Shown: positions 1-6,462 of the stretch, piece by piece
How the letters are laid out: each line of letters begins with the position of its first letter
How positions within the stretch are numbered: position 1 is the first letter of the stretch
Program-made: the position numbers and the translations under genes
The notes under the pieces: model-generated
Told to the model about the DNA's origin: nothing
Database searches by the model: none
Seen by the model: the letters and a program-made list of their open reading frames with translations, nothing else
Origin: Solirubrobacterales bacterium
Lineage (GTDB): Bacteria; Actinomycetota; Thermoleophilia; Solirubrobacterales; Solirubrobacteraceae
Direction of reading: 5' to 3'
DNA: 35,367 bases
NCBI GenBank assembly: GCA_019240115.1
Contig: JAFAYV010000019.1
Coordinates: 1-35,367 of the forward strand

Positions 1-983
1 TGCTGCTCATAATCGGCGACAAAGCTGGCAAACCACTGGCCCGCCGTCCCCCACGGCTGACTGACCGTCGAATCACAGCAGCTCACGCTGCTGATGCTCG
101 GCGCCACGATCTTGGCCGTCGGATCGCCCTGCTTGATCGCGTTGACCCACGCATCGAACTGCCCGCCGAACACGCTCGGCGACACGTCGTCGCTGGACGA
201 ATCATCGACCTCGTTGCCGATGCTGTAGTAGTTGCCATCCGTCCCGATCGACGACTGCACACCCCGAACCTCGGCCAGCATGGCGCTCGTATTCAACGCG
301 CACGGCGTATCGATGCACGAGTGCGGATCGCTCTGCTTGGGCGTCGAGGCGGGCACATCACTGGCGAACCCATCGGTCCGCAGCACGTAACCGGTGTTGA
401 ACGCCGGCAGGAAGCGATAACCCTCGCGCAGCATCTGCGGCTGGTTGGTGAAGTCGGAGAACTGGAGCCCGCCGCTCCACCATTTCGTGTCAAATTGCCT
501 CAGGTCTCCGGGATACACCACCTGGTCAGGCGAATAGTTCGCCACCGCGAAGAACGACTGCGGGATCGCGCCGGGGGCGCCCGGCGCTGAGGTTCCCGAT
601 CCGCCGGCCGAGACGGGAGACGCCGGCCGAGGCCCGGTGCGCTTCGGTCGCCCGCGCCGGCGATGCGGATGCTTGCGCCGGCGTCGGGTCGTGCGATGCC
701 GATCTGCGTGCGTGCGATGCCTACCGGCATGGCGCCGGCGTCGCCGGGCGCTTCGATCGTGTCGTGGAGATCGGCTCGTCGGACGTTTCGGGGCAGGGCG
801 CGAATCGCCGGCCGGACTGGTGACCGGATTTGCACGAGCCGCCACGGACGCGGCTGCCCGCTCCGTCTGCCCGATGCACGCAAGTCCGACAAGCGCGAGA
901 GTCAGGACGGCGAACAGAAGACAGGCGAGGGCCCGGAGGCGAGACGTCGCCGAGGCCGTGAGGCGAGGCTGGGAGGGGTCCAT
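1..983 (-). CDS. Secreted glycoside-hydrolase-like protein, N-terminal part (runs off left edge)
   Basis: The frame is open from an ATG at 983 to the window edge (327 codons); an in-frame TGA six codons upstream fixes the start. Residues 1-45 look like a signal peptide: a basic start, a hydrophobic core at about 19-38, then an alanine-rich cleavage region. Residues about 70-117 are a very basic, low-complexity Arg/His-rich linker, followed by a Ser/Gly/Pro spacer. The folded part starts near 138 and carries Trp-Trp-Ser-Gly-Gly (167-171) and YYSIGNE (251-257). An Asn-Glu pair at the end of a strand is what clan GH-A (beta/alpha)8 glycosidases use as acid/base. The exact family is not clear (GH44- or GH39-like order is possible) and the C-terminal nucleophile region lies outside the window. 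The glycosidase call is inference; secretion is better supported. Confidence 0.6.
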   Translation of the reverse strand, partial: MDPSQPRLTASATSRLRALACLLFAVLTLALVGLACIGQTERAAASVAARANPVTSPAGDSRPAPKRPTSRSPRHDRSARRRRRHAGRHRTHADRHRTTRRRRKHPHRRRGRPKRTGPRPASPVSAGGSGTSAPGAPGAIPQSFFAVANYSPDQVVYPGDLRQFDTKWWSGGLQFSDFTNQPQMLREGYRFLPAFNTGYVLRTDGFASDVPASTPKQSDPHSCIDTPCALNTSAMLAEVRGVQSSIGTDGNYYSIGNEVDDSSSDDVSPSVFGGQFDAWVNAIKQGDPTAKIVAPSISSVSCCDSTVSQPWGTAGQWFASFVADYEQ

Positions 984-1185
984 GGCCAGTTGATCGGCTC
1001 ACATCGCATACGACTGAACCACCTCGGTGGCCTTGGACGAAAGGTGGAGCCGGTCGCCAGCGTCCGTAACGCCGTCGCGGAACGGCGGTGGCGCAATTCC
1101 CCCGGTTCAAGGCAAGCGCTCAGGGATCATTGAGGTGTCAGATGCCTGCGACGGCCACGCCTGCCGACCACCCCGGCGGCGGCCC

Positions 1186-2643
1186 TCACCCGGCGCCGTC
1201 GGCCGTCCGCGCGTGCAGGAGCGCGTCGGCGACGTCGGCGACGACGGCCGGGATCGCGCGCACGTCGGTCTCGGTCGTGCGGTGGTTGACGATGCAGGCG
1301 CGTAGGCAGGTGACTCCGTCGAGCTCGGCCGAGGCGAGCAGGATGCGTCCGTCGGCGGCGACCGCCTGGGCGAGCGCGGCGTTGTGCATGTCGGCGTCGA
1401 TCCCCGCGGGCGCGCGGTGGCGAAAGCACACCGCCGAGAGCTGCGGGGCGACGAGCAGCTCGAAGCGGGGGTCGGCGTCGACGAGGGCGGCGAGCAGCTG
1501 CGCCTGCTCGAGGTTGCGCTGCACCGCGTGGCGGATCGCGTCGGCGCCGTGGACGGTGAACGCCAGCCACAGCTTCAGGCCCCGCAGGGGGCGCGAGTAC
1601 TCGAGCGTGTGGTCGACGGCCAGCGACCGGCCCCCGTGGAGCATGTAGCTCTCCTCGTGGGAGAACGCCCGCTCGAGCGCCTCGAGGTCGTGCATCAGCA
1701 GGACGCTGCAGGCCTTGGGCACGTAGAGCCACTTGTGGGCGTCGACGGTCGCCGAGTCGGCGCGCGCCAGGCCACGGAACAGCCCGCCCGCGCGCTCGGT
1801 GGCGGCCGCCGGCAGGCCGTAGGCGCCGTCGACGTGGAGCCAGAGGTCGCGCGCCTCACAGAGGTCGGCGAGCGCGTGCAGGTCGTCGACCGCGCCGGTC
1901 AGCGTCGTGCCCGCCGTGGCGACGACGGCGACCGGCACGACGCCCGCGCGCCGGTCGGCGTCGATCGCCTCCGCGCACGCCGCGGGATCCATCCGGCGCG
2001 CGCCGTCGAGCGGGATCGCGCGGACGTTGCGCCCGCCGATCCCGAGCACCTCGGCGGCCCGCCGGACCGAGTAGTGCGCCTCGCGCGAGCAGTACAGCGC
2101 GAGCCGGCGGCCGGCGGCGCCGTCGCTGCGACACCCCGGCACCGCCCGTTCGCGCGCCGCGGTCAGCGCGGTCAGGTTGGCGATCGTGCCCCCGGCGGCG
2201 AGCGCCCCCACGGCCGCCGGATCGAAGCCGAGGAACTCCCCGAGCCAGCGGATCGTCTGCGCCTCGAGCAGGTCGGCGCCCCCGGCGCTGGTGGCGACGT
2301 TGACGTCGTGCGAGGCCATCAGCGCGTCCCCGAGCACCCCGATCTCGAGCCCCGAGGAGCCGATGTAGGCGAAGAAGCGCGGACGCGCCTGGGCGAGCGA
2401 GACGTCGAGGACGTCTGCGGCGGCGTCGAGCGCCGCGCGCGGCGACGATCCCTCCCCCGGCAGCGGTGCCCTCAGCAGCTGCAGCTGACGCTCGCCGGGC
2501 ACGGGCTGCTCGGGGCGTGCGCGATCGAAGCTGCGCCAGGCGTCGAGGATGAGGCTCGCGGCGTGCTCGAGGACGAGCTCGCGGTCGGCGAGGGGCAGAG
2601 CCGGATCGGTCTCGGCGGGCACCGCGAGGACGTTAGAAGCCAC
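1186..2643 (-). CDS. Pyridoxal-phosphate-dependent amino-acid decarboxylase (group II, aromatic amino acid type)
   Basis: The protein has 485 aa, the usual length of group II PLP decarboxylases (DDC, tyrosine and related decarboxylases). The cofactor site is complete: His190 in EAHYS stacks on PLP, Asp272 in VDGAYG binds the pyridine nitrogen, and Lys304 in DAHKWLY forms the Schiff base. The N-terminal swap segment PRFFAYIGSSG is present. The family converts an L-amino acid to its amine plus CO2; the substrate cannot be read from sequence. The GTG at 2643 is chosen because it lies 14 bases after the stop of the SRPBCC gene and begins the conserved N-terminus; a GTG at 2622 is the alternative. 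It is probably the last gene of the arsR - SRPBCC - decarboxylase unit. An unrelated-looking open stretch upstream in the same frame overlaps the SRPBCC gene and was excluded. Confidence 0.9.
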   Translation of the reverse strand: MASNVLAVPAETDPALPLADRELVLEHAASLILDAWRSFDRARPEQPVPGERQLQLLRAPLPGEGSSPRAALDAAADVLDVSLAQARPRFFAYIGSSGLEIGVLGDALMASHDVNVATSAGGADLLEAQTIRWLGEFLGFDPAAVGALAAGGTIANLTALTAARERAVPGCRSDGAAGRRLALYCSREAHYSVRRAAEVLGIGGRNVRAIPLDGARRMDPAACAEAIDADRRAGVVPVAVVATAGTTLTGAVDDLHALADLCEARDLWLHVDGAYGLPAAATERAGGLFRGLARADSATVDAHKWLYVPKACSVLLMHDLEALERAFSHEESYMLHGGRSLAVDHTLEYSRPLRGLKLWLAFTVHGADAIRHAVQRNLEQAQLLAALVDADPRFELLVAPQLSAVCFRHRAPAGIDADMHNAALAQAVAADGRILLASAELDGVTCLRACIVNHRTTETDVRAIPAVVADVADALLHARTADGAG

Positions 2644-2657
2644 GGCGCGCCGGCGCC

Positions 2658-3116
2658 TCACGGAGTGCCGGCATCGTCGCCGTCGGCGACGGCGTCGGCG
2701 TAGGCGGCCGCCAGCCGGCCCCACACCTCTCCGGTCTTGGCGCGTCGCGGCGGCCCGGCCGCTCCGAGGCGCTCCCAGCCCCGCTGCTCGAGCCGTACGG
2801 CGGTCCCCGACTCCCGTGCGGCGAAGGTCACCTCGATCTCGGTCGCCTCGCGGGGATCGAAGAACAGATGCCACGCGTAGCGCAGGCGGTGCGGCGGCTC
2901 CCAGTCGAGCACGCGGCCCCAATCGTGGGTGGCGCCGTCGCGACCGCGCTCGACGATCCGCCCGCCGGGCCGCGGCTCGAACGTGATCGCCGCTGGGTCG
3001 CCGCTGATCGTGTGCGAGGCCGGCCACCAGGTCGCGCAGCGCCGCGTCCACGCGTCGAACGCCCGCGCGGGATCGACGCCCACCTCGAACTCGACGACGA
3101 GCGGCTCAGCGCTCAT
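2658..3116 (-). CDS. SRPBCC (AHSA1-like) domain protein
   Basis: This 152 aa protein has the layout of the Aha1/START-like SRPBCC fold. It opens with VEFEVGVDPARAFDAWT, then a WWP motif and a PGG turn, GRVLDWEPPHRLRYAW, and a C-terminal helix with WGRLAAAYAD. Members bind small hydrophobic ligands in a deep pocket; stand-alone bacterial ones next to ArsR regulators mostly have no known ligand. The ATG at 3116 overlaps the end of the arsR gene by 11 bases, so the two are probably translationally coupled. The pairing of an ArsR regulator with an SRPBCC protein recurs in actinobacteria. Whether the product acts with the downstream decarboxylase is unknown. Confidence 0.85.
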   Translation of the reverse strand: MSAEPLVVEFEVGVDPARAFDAWTRRCATWWPASHTISGDPAAITFEPRPGGRIVERGRDGATHDWGRVLDWEPPHRLRYAWHLFFDPREATEIEVTFAARESGTAVRLEQRGWERLGAAGPPRRAKTGEVWGRLAAAYADAVADGDDAGTP

Positions 3117-3429
3117 CGGCCGGCGCGTTCTCGGCGACGATGCGAAACCGCGCGACGGCGTTGCCCCAGGTCGCGACGAAGTAGTCGCGGATCGCCTCCA
3201 CGCCGTCGTCGTGCAGCTGATAGATGTGGCGCGTCCCGTGGGGTCGGTCGATGACCAGGCCGGCGCTCTTGAGCAGACGCAGGTGGCGCGAGACGGCAGG
3301 GCGGCTGATCGGAAGCCGGTCGGCGATCTGCTGGACCGAGTGGCCGCCCTCGCCGAGAATCTCAAGGATCGCCCGCCGGTTGGCGTCGCCGAGCGCGTCG
3401 AGCGCCTCGCGATGCAGCTCGGCTCTCAT
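3106..3429 (-). CDS. ArsR/SmtB-family winged-helix transcriptional regulator
   Basis: This 107 aa protein has a winged helix-turn-helix: LGDANRRAILEIL starts the domain, VQQIADRLPISRPAVSRHLRLLKSAGLV is the recognition helix region, and HGTRHIYQL is the beta wing. No cysteine metal site of the classic ArsR alpha-3 type (CxC) is visible, so it is more like the SdpR or PaaX-like non-metal subgroup that pairs with SRPBCC proteins. It is the first gene of a leftward unit and faces the rightward gene at 3501 across 71 bases. That gap holds an AT-richer patch with nested palindromes, the natural place for an autoregulatory operator. Confidence 0.92.
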   Translation of the reverse strand: MRAELHREALDALGDANRRAILEILGEGGHSVQQIADRLPISRPAVSRHLRLLKSAGLVIDRPHGTRHIYQLHDDGVEAIRDYFVATWGNAVARFRIVAENAPADER

Positions 3430-3450
3430 CGGGACGCTTGCGATCTGATC

Positions 3451-3485
3451 GGTAGCTTGTAAGTTACCGTAACACGTAGGCTACC
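3451..3485. promoter_or_regulatory. Candidate ArsR operator in divergent promoter region
   Basis: A perfect 11-base palindrome GTTACCGTAAC lies at 3463-3473. It sits between inverted arms GGTAGC (3451-3456) and GCTACC (3480-3485). The region separates the divergent arsR (start 3429) and the gene at 3501 and is clearly AT-richer than the flanks. ArsR dimers bind dyads of this size. A strong Shine-Dalgarno run, AGAGGAGAGG at 3486-3495, follows for the rightward gene. Regulation of both directions is inference. Confidence 0.55.
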
Positions 3486-3500
3486 AGAGGAGAGGATCAC

Positions 3501-3923
3501 ATGCCACAAGCCGTCTCCGGCAAGGGCGCCGGCACCCGCGAGGACCCGTGGATCCTGACCACGCCCCCGGGGCGGTCGGAGTATCGCGCCTATCGCGACG
3601 AGTCGGCCGATCCGCCGGCGCTCGTCGTCACCGTCGGCAGCACCGAGCTGCGCTATCGCCTCGAGTGCATCGACGACCTGCACCGGATGCTCGCCGAGCG
3701 CGGCGACTGGGTCGCGCTCGGCAACGCCGACGAGAACAAGCCCGCGCCGGAGGACTCGGTCGAGGCCTGGGGCCGGTCGCCCGAGAACCCGATCGGCGGC
3801 TGGTACGGCCTTCGGAAGGGGCTCCGCGGGCGCTTTGGCAACTACGTTCCGCCGGTGCTCGAGCACCTCGGCCTCGCCGAGGTCGAGCACAACGCGCGCA
3901 ACAACCGCATGCGCGCGCTCTGA
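3501..3923 (+). CDS. Conserved hypothetical protein, 140 aa
   Basis: The ATG at 3501 has an excellent purine-rich Shine-Dalgarno six bases upstream and the codon pattern is strongly coding. The product is soluble, with no signal or membrane segment. Visible blocks are GTREDPWILTTPPG at the N-terminus, GDWVALGNADENKPA in the middle, and WGRSPENPIGGWYGLRKGL followed by RGRF..Y.PPVLE and EVEHNARNNRMRA at the end. The pattern of invariant-looking Trp, Gly and Arg suggests an enzyme or binding domain conserved among actinobacteria, but I do not assign a function. It is divergent from arsR and may share its operator. A 49-base gap separates it from the MoxR gene, so it could head that unit. Confidence 0.8.
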   Translation: MPQAVSGKGAGTREDPWILTTPPGRSEYRAYRDESADPPALVVTVGSTELRYRLECIDDLHRMLAERGDWVALGNADENKPAPEDSVEAWGRSPENPIGGWYGLRKGLRGRFGNYVPPVLEHLGLAEVEHNARNNRMRAL

Positions 3924-3972
3924 CTCGACCCGCCGGGGCGGACTGCCCGGCCATCGCCTAGGCTCTGCGACG

Positions 3973-4875
3973 ATGCCGTCCGTCTCCGAACAGGTCGTCG
4001 GCCTGCACCGCCAGGCCGAGGTCATCACCGCGGCTCTCCAGGAGGGCTGTCACGTCGTCCTCGACGGGCCTCCGGGAACCGGGAAGTCGACGCTGCTGCG
4101 CGCGATCGCCCAGGCCTCGGGGCGCGGGATGGAGTTCGTCGAGGGCAACGCCGAGCTGACCCCCGCGCGGCTGATCGGCCAGCACGATCCGGCGCTCGTG
4201 CTCGACGGCGGCTATCGCCCGGAGGCGTGGAGCGACGGGCCGCTGGCCACCGCGATGCGTGCCGGCTCGCTGCTCTACCTCGAGGAGCTCAACCGCATTC
4301 CCGAGGAGACGCTGAACGTCCTCATCACCGCCATGGCCGAGCGCGAGCTGTTCGTGCCCCGCCTCGGCCACGTCGCCGCCGTCGACGGCTTCGTGCTCGT
4401 CGCGGCGATGAACCCCTTCGACGCGATCGGGACCGCCCGGGTCAGCCAGGCGATCGCGGACCGCATGTGCCGGGTGGCGATCGGCTACCTCGATGCCCAC
4501 GGCGAGCGCAAGGTTGTCGAGCGCCAGACCGGGCATGACGGTCGCCTCGTCGAGGTCGCGGTGGCGGTGACCCGCGGCACCCGGACCCACGAGGCCATCC
4601 GCGCCGGCTCCTCGGTGCGCGGCGCGATCGACATGGTCCGGCTGGCGCGGGGCCTGCAGCGCGTGCGCGAGACCGAGCCGCTCGATCCCGATGCCCTGCT
4701 CGACGCCGCGGTCGCGGCCCTGTCGGGACGCATCCGCGTCCACGAGGACCAGGACCGCACCGCCGAGGAGGTGATCGCCGCGCTGCTGCACCAGGCGCTC
4801 AACCCTCCGGGGCCGGCAGCGGGGAGATCGAGCGCCGTGCCGGCCGGCAGCCGCCCGGCCGGCACGGCGCCCTGA
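3973..4875 (+). CDS. MoxR-family AAA+ ATPase
   Basis: This 300 aa protein has Walker A GPPGTGKST at residues 32-40, Walker B LLYLEELNR at about 100-108, and sensor-1 in VLVAAMNPFD. It also has the helix-2 type insert typical of MoxR ATPases. MoxR proteins are hexameric chaperone-like ATPases that act with a von Willebrand A partner, here encoded immediately downstream and overlapping. Known roles of such pairs are metal-centre insertion (CoxD/CoxE), enzyme maturation or stress tolerance; no client enzyme lies in the window. The ATG at 3973 is the first in-frame start giving the canonical N-terminus. The last 25 or so residues are Pro/Gly/Ala-rich and probably disordered; this stretch overlaps open sequence in the VWA frame. 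Confidence 0.9.
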   Translation: MPSVSEQVVGLHRQAEVITAALQEGCHVVLDGPPGTGKSTLLRAIAQASGRGMEFVEGNAELTPARLIGQHDPALVLDGGYRPEAWSDGPLATAMRAGSLLYLEELNRIPEETLNVLITAMAERELFVPRLGHVAAVDGFVLVAAMNPFDAIGTARVSQAIADRMCRVAIGYLDAHGERKVVERQTGHDGRLVEVAVAVTRGTRTHEAIRAGSSVRGAIDMVRLARGLQRVRETEPLDPDALLDAAVAALSGRIRVHEDQDRTAEEVIAALLHQALNPPGPAAGRSSAVPAGSRPAGTAP

Positions 4876-5792
4876 CGCCGCAGCAGACGCGCCAGCGGGT
4901 CGCGGAGAACGCGCTGCGCACGCTGACGCGGCGCCAGTTGTCGGCTCGCCACGCCGGCTTCGACGAGGTCTCGCCGTCGTCCGGCGGACTCGACGCGGCC
5001 GCGTTCGAGCGTCAGATGGCACAGGACTCCGACGCCGCGCTCGGGATGCTCGCCGACCTGGCGGCAGCCACCGATCCGGGCCTGCGTGCCCAGGCGCGCC
5101 GCCTCGCCCATCGGCTCCTGCCTCCGCTCGGTCGCGTCGGGGAGCCGCGGCGCCGCGGCACGCGGCGGATGGTGTCGCGCCCCGCGGCCGACGAGGGCGA
5201 CCTCGACGTCGATCGCACGCTCGAGCGCAGCGAGGGCCGGCGTCCCCGCGACCCGCAGGAGCTCGTTGTGCGCCAGTTCGCCGCCGCGCCGCGGGCGGTC
5301 TGCCTGCTCGTCGACCGCAGCGGCTCGATGAACGGGCACGCGGTCGCGCTCGCCGCGGTCGCCGCCTCCGCGGTGCTGTCGGCGAGTGGGGATCGCCTGC
5401 GCTGCAGCGTCGTCGCCTTCTCCTCCGATCCGATGATCCTGCTCTCGAGCACCGCCCGGCGGCCGCCGGCGGCGGTGGTCGACGACCTGCTGTCGCTACG
5501 CGGCCACGGCAGCACCAACCTCTCCCGTGCGCTGCGGGTGGCCGCCGAGGAGCTCGAGGCGGTGCCGCCGGGGGGCCGTACCACGCTGCTGCTCTCCGAC
5601 GCGCTGCACACCGCCGGCGGCGATCCGGTCGCCGCCGCCGGCGGGTTGGACTGCCTGCACGTGCTCGGCACCAACCCCGACGGCGACGCGGTGGCCGCCG
5701 GGCTGCGGCTCGCCCGCCGCGGCCAGGGGCGGTTCCTGCCCGCCACCCGGCTCGCGGAGCTGACCCATTCGCTGACCGAGGCGCTCGCGTGA
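4872..5792 (+). CDS. von Willebrand factor A domain protein (CoxE-like partner of MoxR)
   Basis: The VWA domain carries an intact MIDAS: Asp148-Ser150-Ser152 in VDRSGSM, the conserved Thr in HGSTN, and the Asp in LLLSDALHT. The metal site lets such proteins grip clients for the MoxR ATPase. The start is uncertain. No ATG or GTG fits; a TTG at 4938 would begin inside a conserved-looking helical N-terminus (NALRTLTRRQLSARHAGF). The in-frame CTG at 4872 overlaps the moxR stop as CTGA, the geometry of a coupled ATGA start, and adds 22 residues for 306 aa in all. I give the longer form. If CTG is not used, the protein starts at 4938. Confidence 0.85.
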   Translation: MTPQQTRQRVAENALRTLTRRQLSARHAGFDEVSPSSGGLDAAAFERQMAQDSDAALGMLADLAAATDPGLRAQARRLAHRLLPPLGRVGEPRRRGTRRMVSRPAADEGDLDVDRTLERSEGRRPRDPQELVVRQFAAAPRAVCLLVDRSGSMNGHAVALAAVAASAVLSASGDRLRCSVVAFSSDPMILLSSTARRPPAAVVDDLLSLRGHGSTNLSRALRVAAEELEAVPPGGRTTLLLSDALHTAGGDPVAAAGGLDCLHVLGTNPDGDAVAAGLRLARRGQGRFLPATRLAELTHSLTEALA

Positions 5793-5803
5793 CGGAGGTC
5801 CGG

Positions 5804-5850
5804 GTGGCGGAGTTCGCGGTGACGGAGTCCGCGTGACGGCGTTCGCGGTG
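5804..5850 (+). repeat. Imperfect direct repeat around the start of the downstream hydrolase gene
   Basis: An 18-base unit GTGGCGGAGTTCGCGGTG (5804-5821) recurs as GTGACGGCGTTCGCGGTG (5833-5850), which is the actual start of the hydrolase; 16 of 18 bases match. GTGACGGAG also occurs at 5789-5797 and 5819-5827. The result is a 15-codon open frame (5789-5836) that begins on the VWA stop as GTGA and ends on the hydrolase start as GTGA. It looks like a local duplication of the gene's start; a coupling leader peptide is possible. Confidence 0.6.
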
Positions 5851-6462
5851 CCGACGCCGGTCGGCGAGGCCCGCGTCCACCTCACCGAGCCCGGGGGCGG
5901 GGCCGCGCGCGGCGCGGTCGTGCTCGGTCACGGCGCGGGCGGCGGCATCGCCGCGCGCGACCTGCTCGCCGCCGAGCGCGCGGCGCTGAACGCCAATTTG
6001 ACGGCCGCGCTCGTCGAACAGCCCTACCGCGTCGCCGGCCGCCGCTCGGCGCCGCCCGCAACGCGGCTCGACCTCGCCTGGCTGGCCGTGCTGGAGTGGC
6101 TGCGCGAGCGCCTCGGCGACCGCCCCGTCGTGTGCGGCGGACGGTCCTCGGGCGCCCGGGTCGCGTGTCGCACCGCCGCGCAGGTCGGGGCGGTGGGCGT
6201 GCTCTGCCTCGCCTTCCCGCTCCGGCCTCCGACCCGCGCCGGCTCGGACCGCACGCCGCCGAGCCGGCTGGGAGAGCTCGAGGCGGTGCCGGTGCCGACG
6301 CTCGTCGTCCAGGGCGCCAACGACCGCTTCGGCGTTCCGCCCGCCGCGCCCGGTCGCGACGTCGTCGTCGTCACCGGTGACCACGCGCTGCGGGGCGAGC
6401 TCCCGCGGATCGCGGAGATCGTCGAGCTCTGGCTGGCTCAGCTGCCGGTGCCCGCGCGCTGA
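5833..6462 (+). CDS. Alpha/beta hydrolase, KANL3/Tex30-like (dienelactone-hydrolase fold)
   Basis: This 209 aa protein has the small alpha/beta hydrolase core. VVLGHGAGGG is the oxyanion loop, CGGRSSGARVA the nucleophile elbow (G-x-S-x-G-like, with Ser in GRSSGA), VPTLVVQGANDRFG carries the acid-residue strand, and GDHAL the catalytic His. This matches the KANL3/Tex30 group of bacterial hydrolases, whose substrates are unknown. The GTG start at 5833 overlaps the stop of a 15-codon open frame that itself overlaps the VWA stop, so expression is probably coupled to moxR-VWA. Its 3' end overlaps the 3' end of the oppositely oriented histidine kinase gene by 25 bases, a tail-to-tail overlap. Confidence 0.8.
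   Translation: MTAFAVPTPVGEARVHLTEPGGGAARGAVVLGHGAGGGIAARDLLAAERAALNANLTAALVEQPYRVAGRRSAPPATRLDLAWLAVLEWLRERLGDRPVVCGGRSSGARVACRTAAQVGAVGVLCLAFPLRPPTRAGSDRTPPSRLGELEAVPVPTLVVQGANDRFGVPPAAPGRDVVVVTGDHALRGELPRIAEIVELWLAQLPVPAR

Noticed and set aside
984-1185. Small inverted repeat CCACCTCGGTGG (1019-1030) as an operator or terminator
   Set aside because: The stem is five pairs with a two-base loop, too short to support a call; nothing else in the 202-base gap is clear.
1384-2703. A 439-codon plus-strand open frame opposite the PLP decarboxylase
   Set aside because: Low-complexity Arg/Ala/Val protein with no motifs; the decarboxylase on the other strand is certain.
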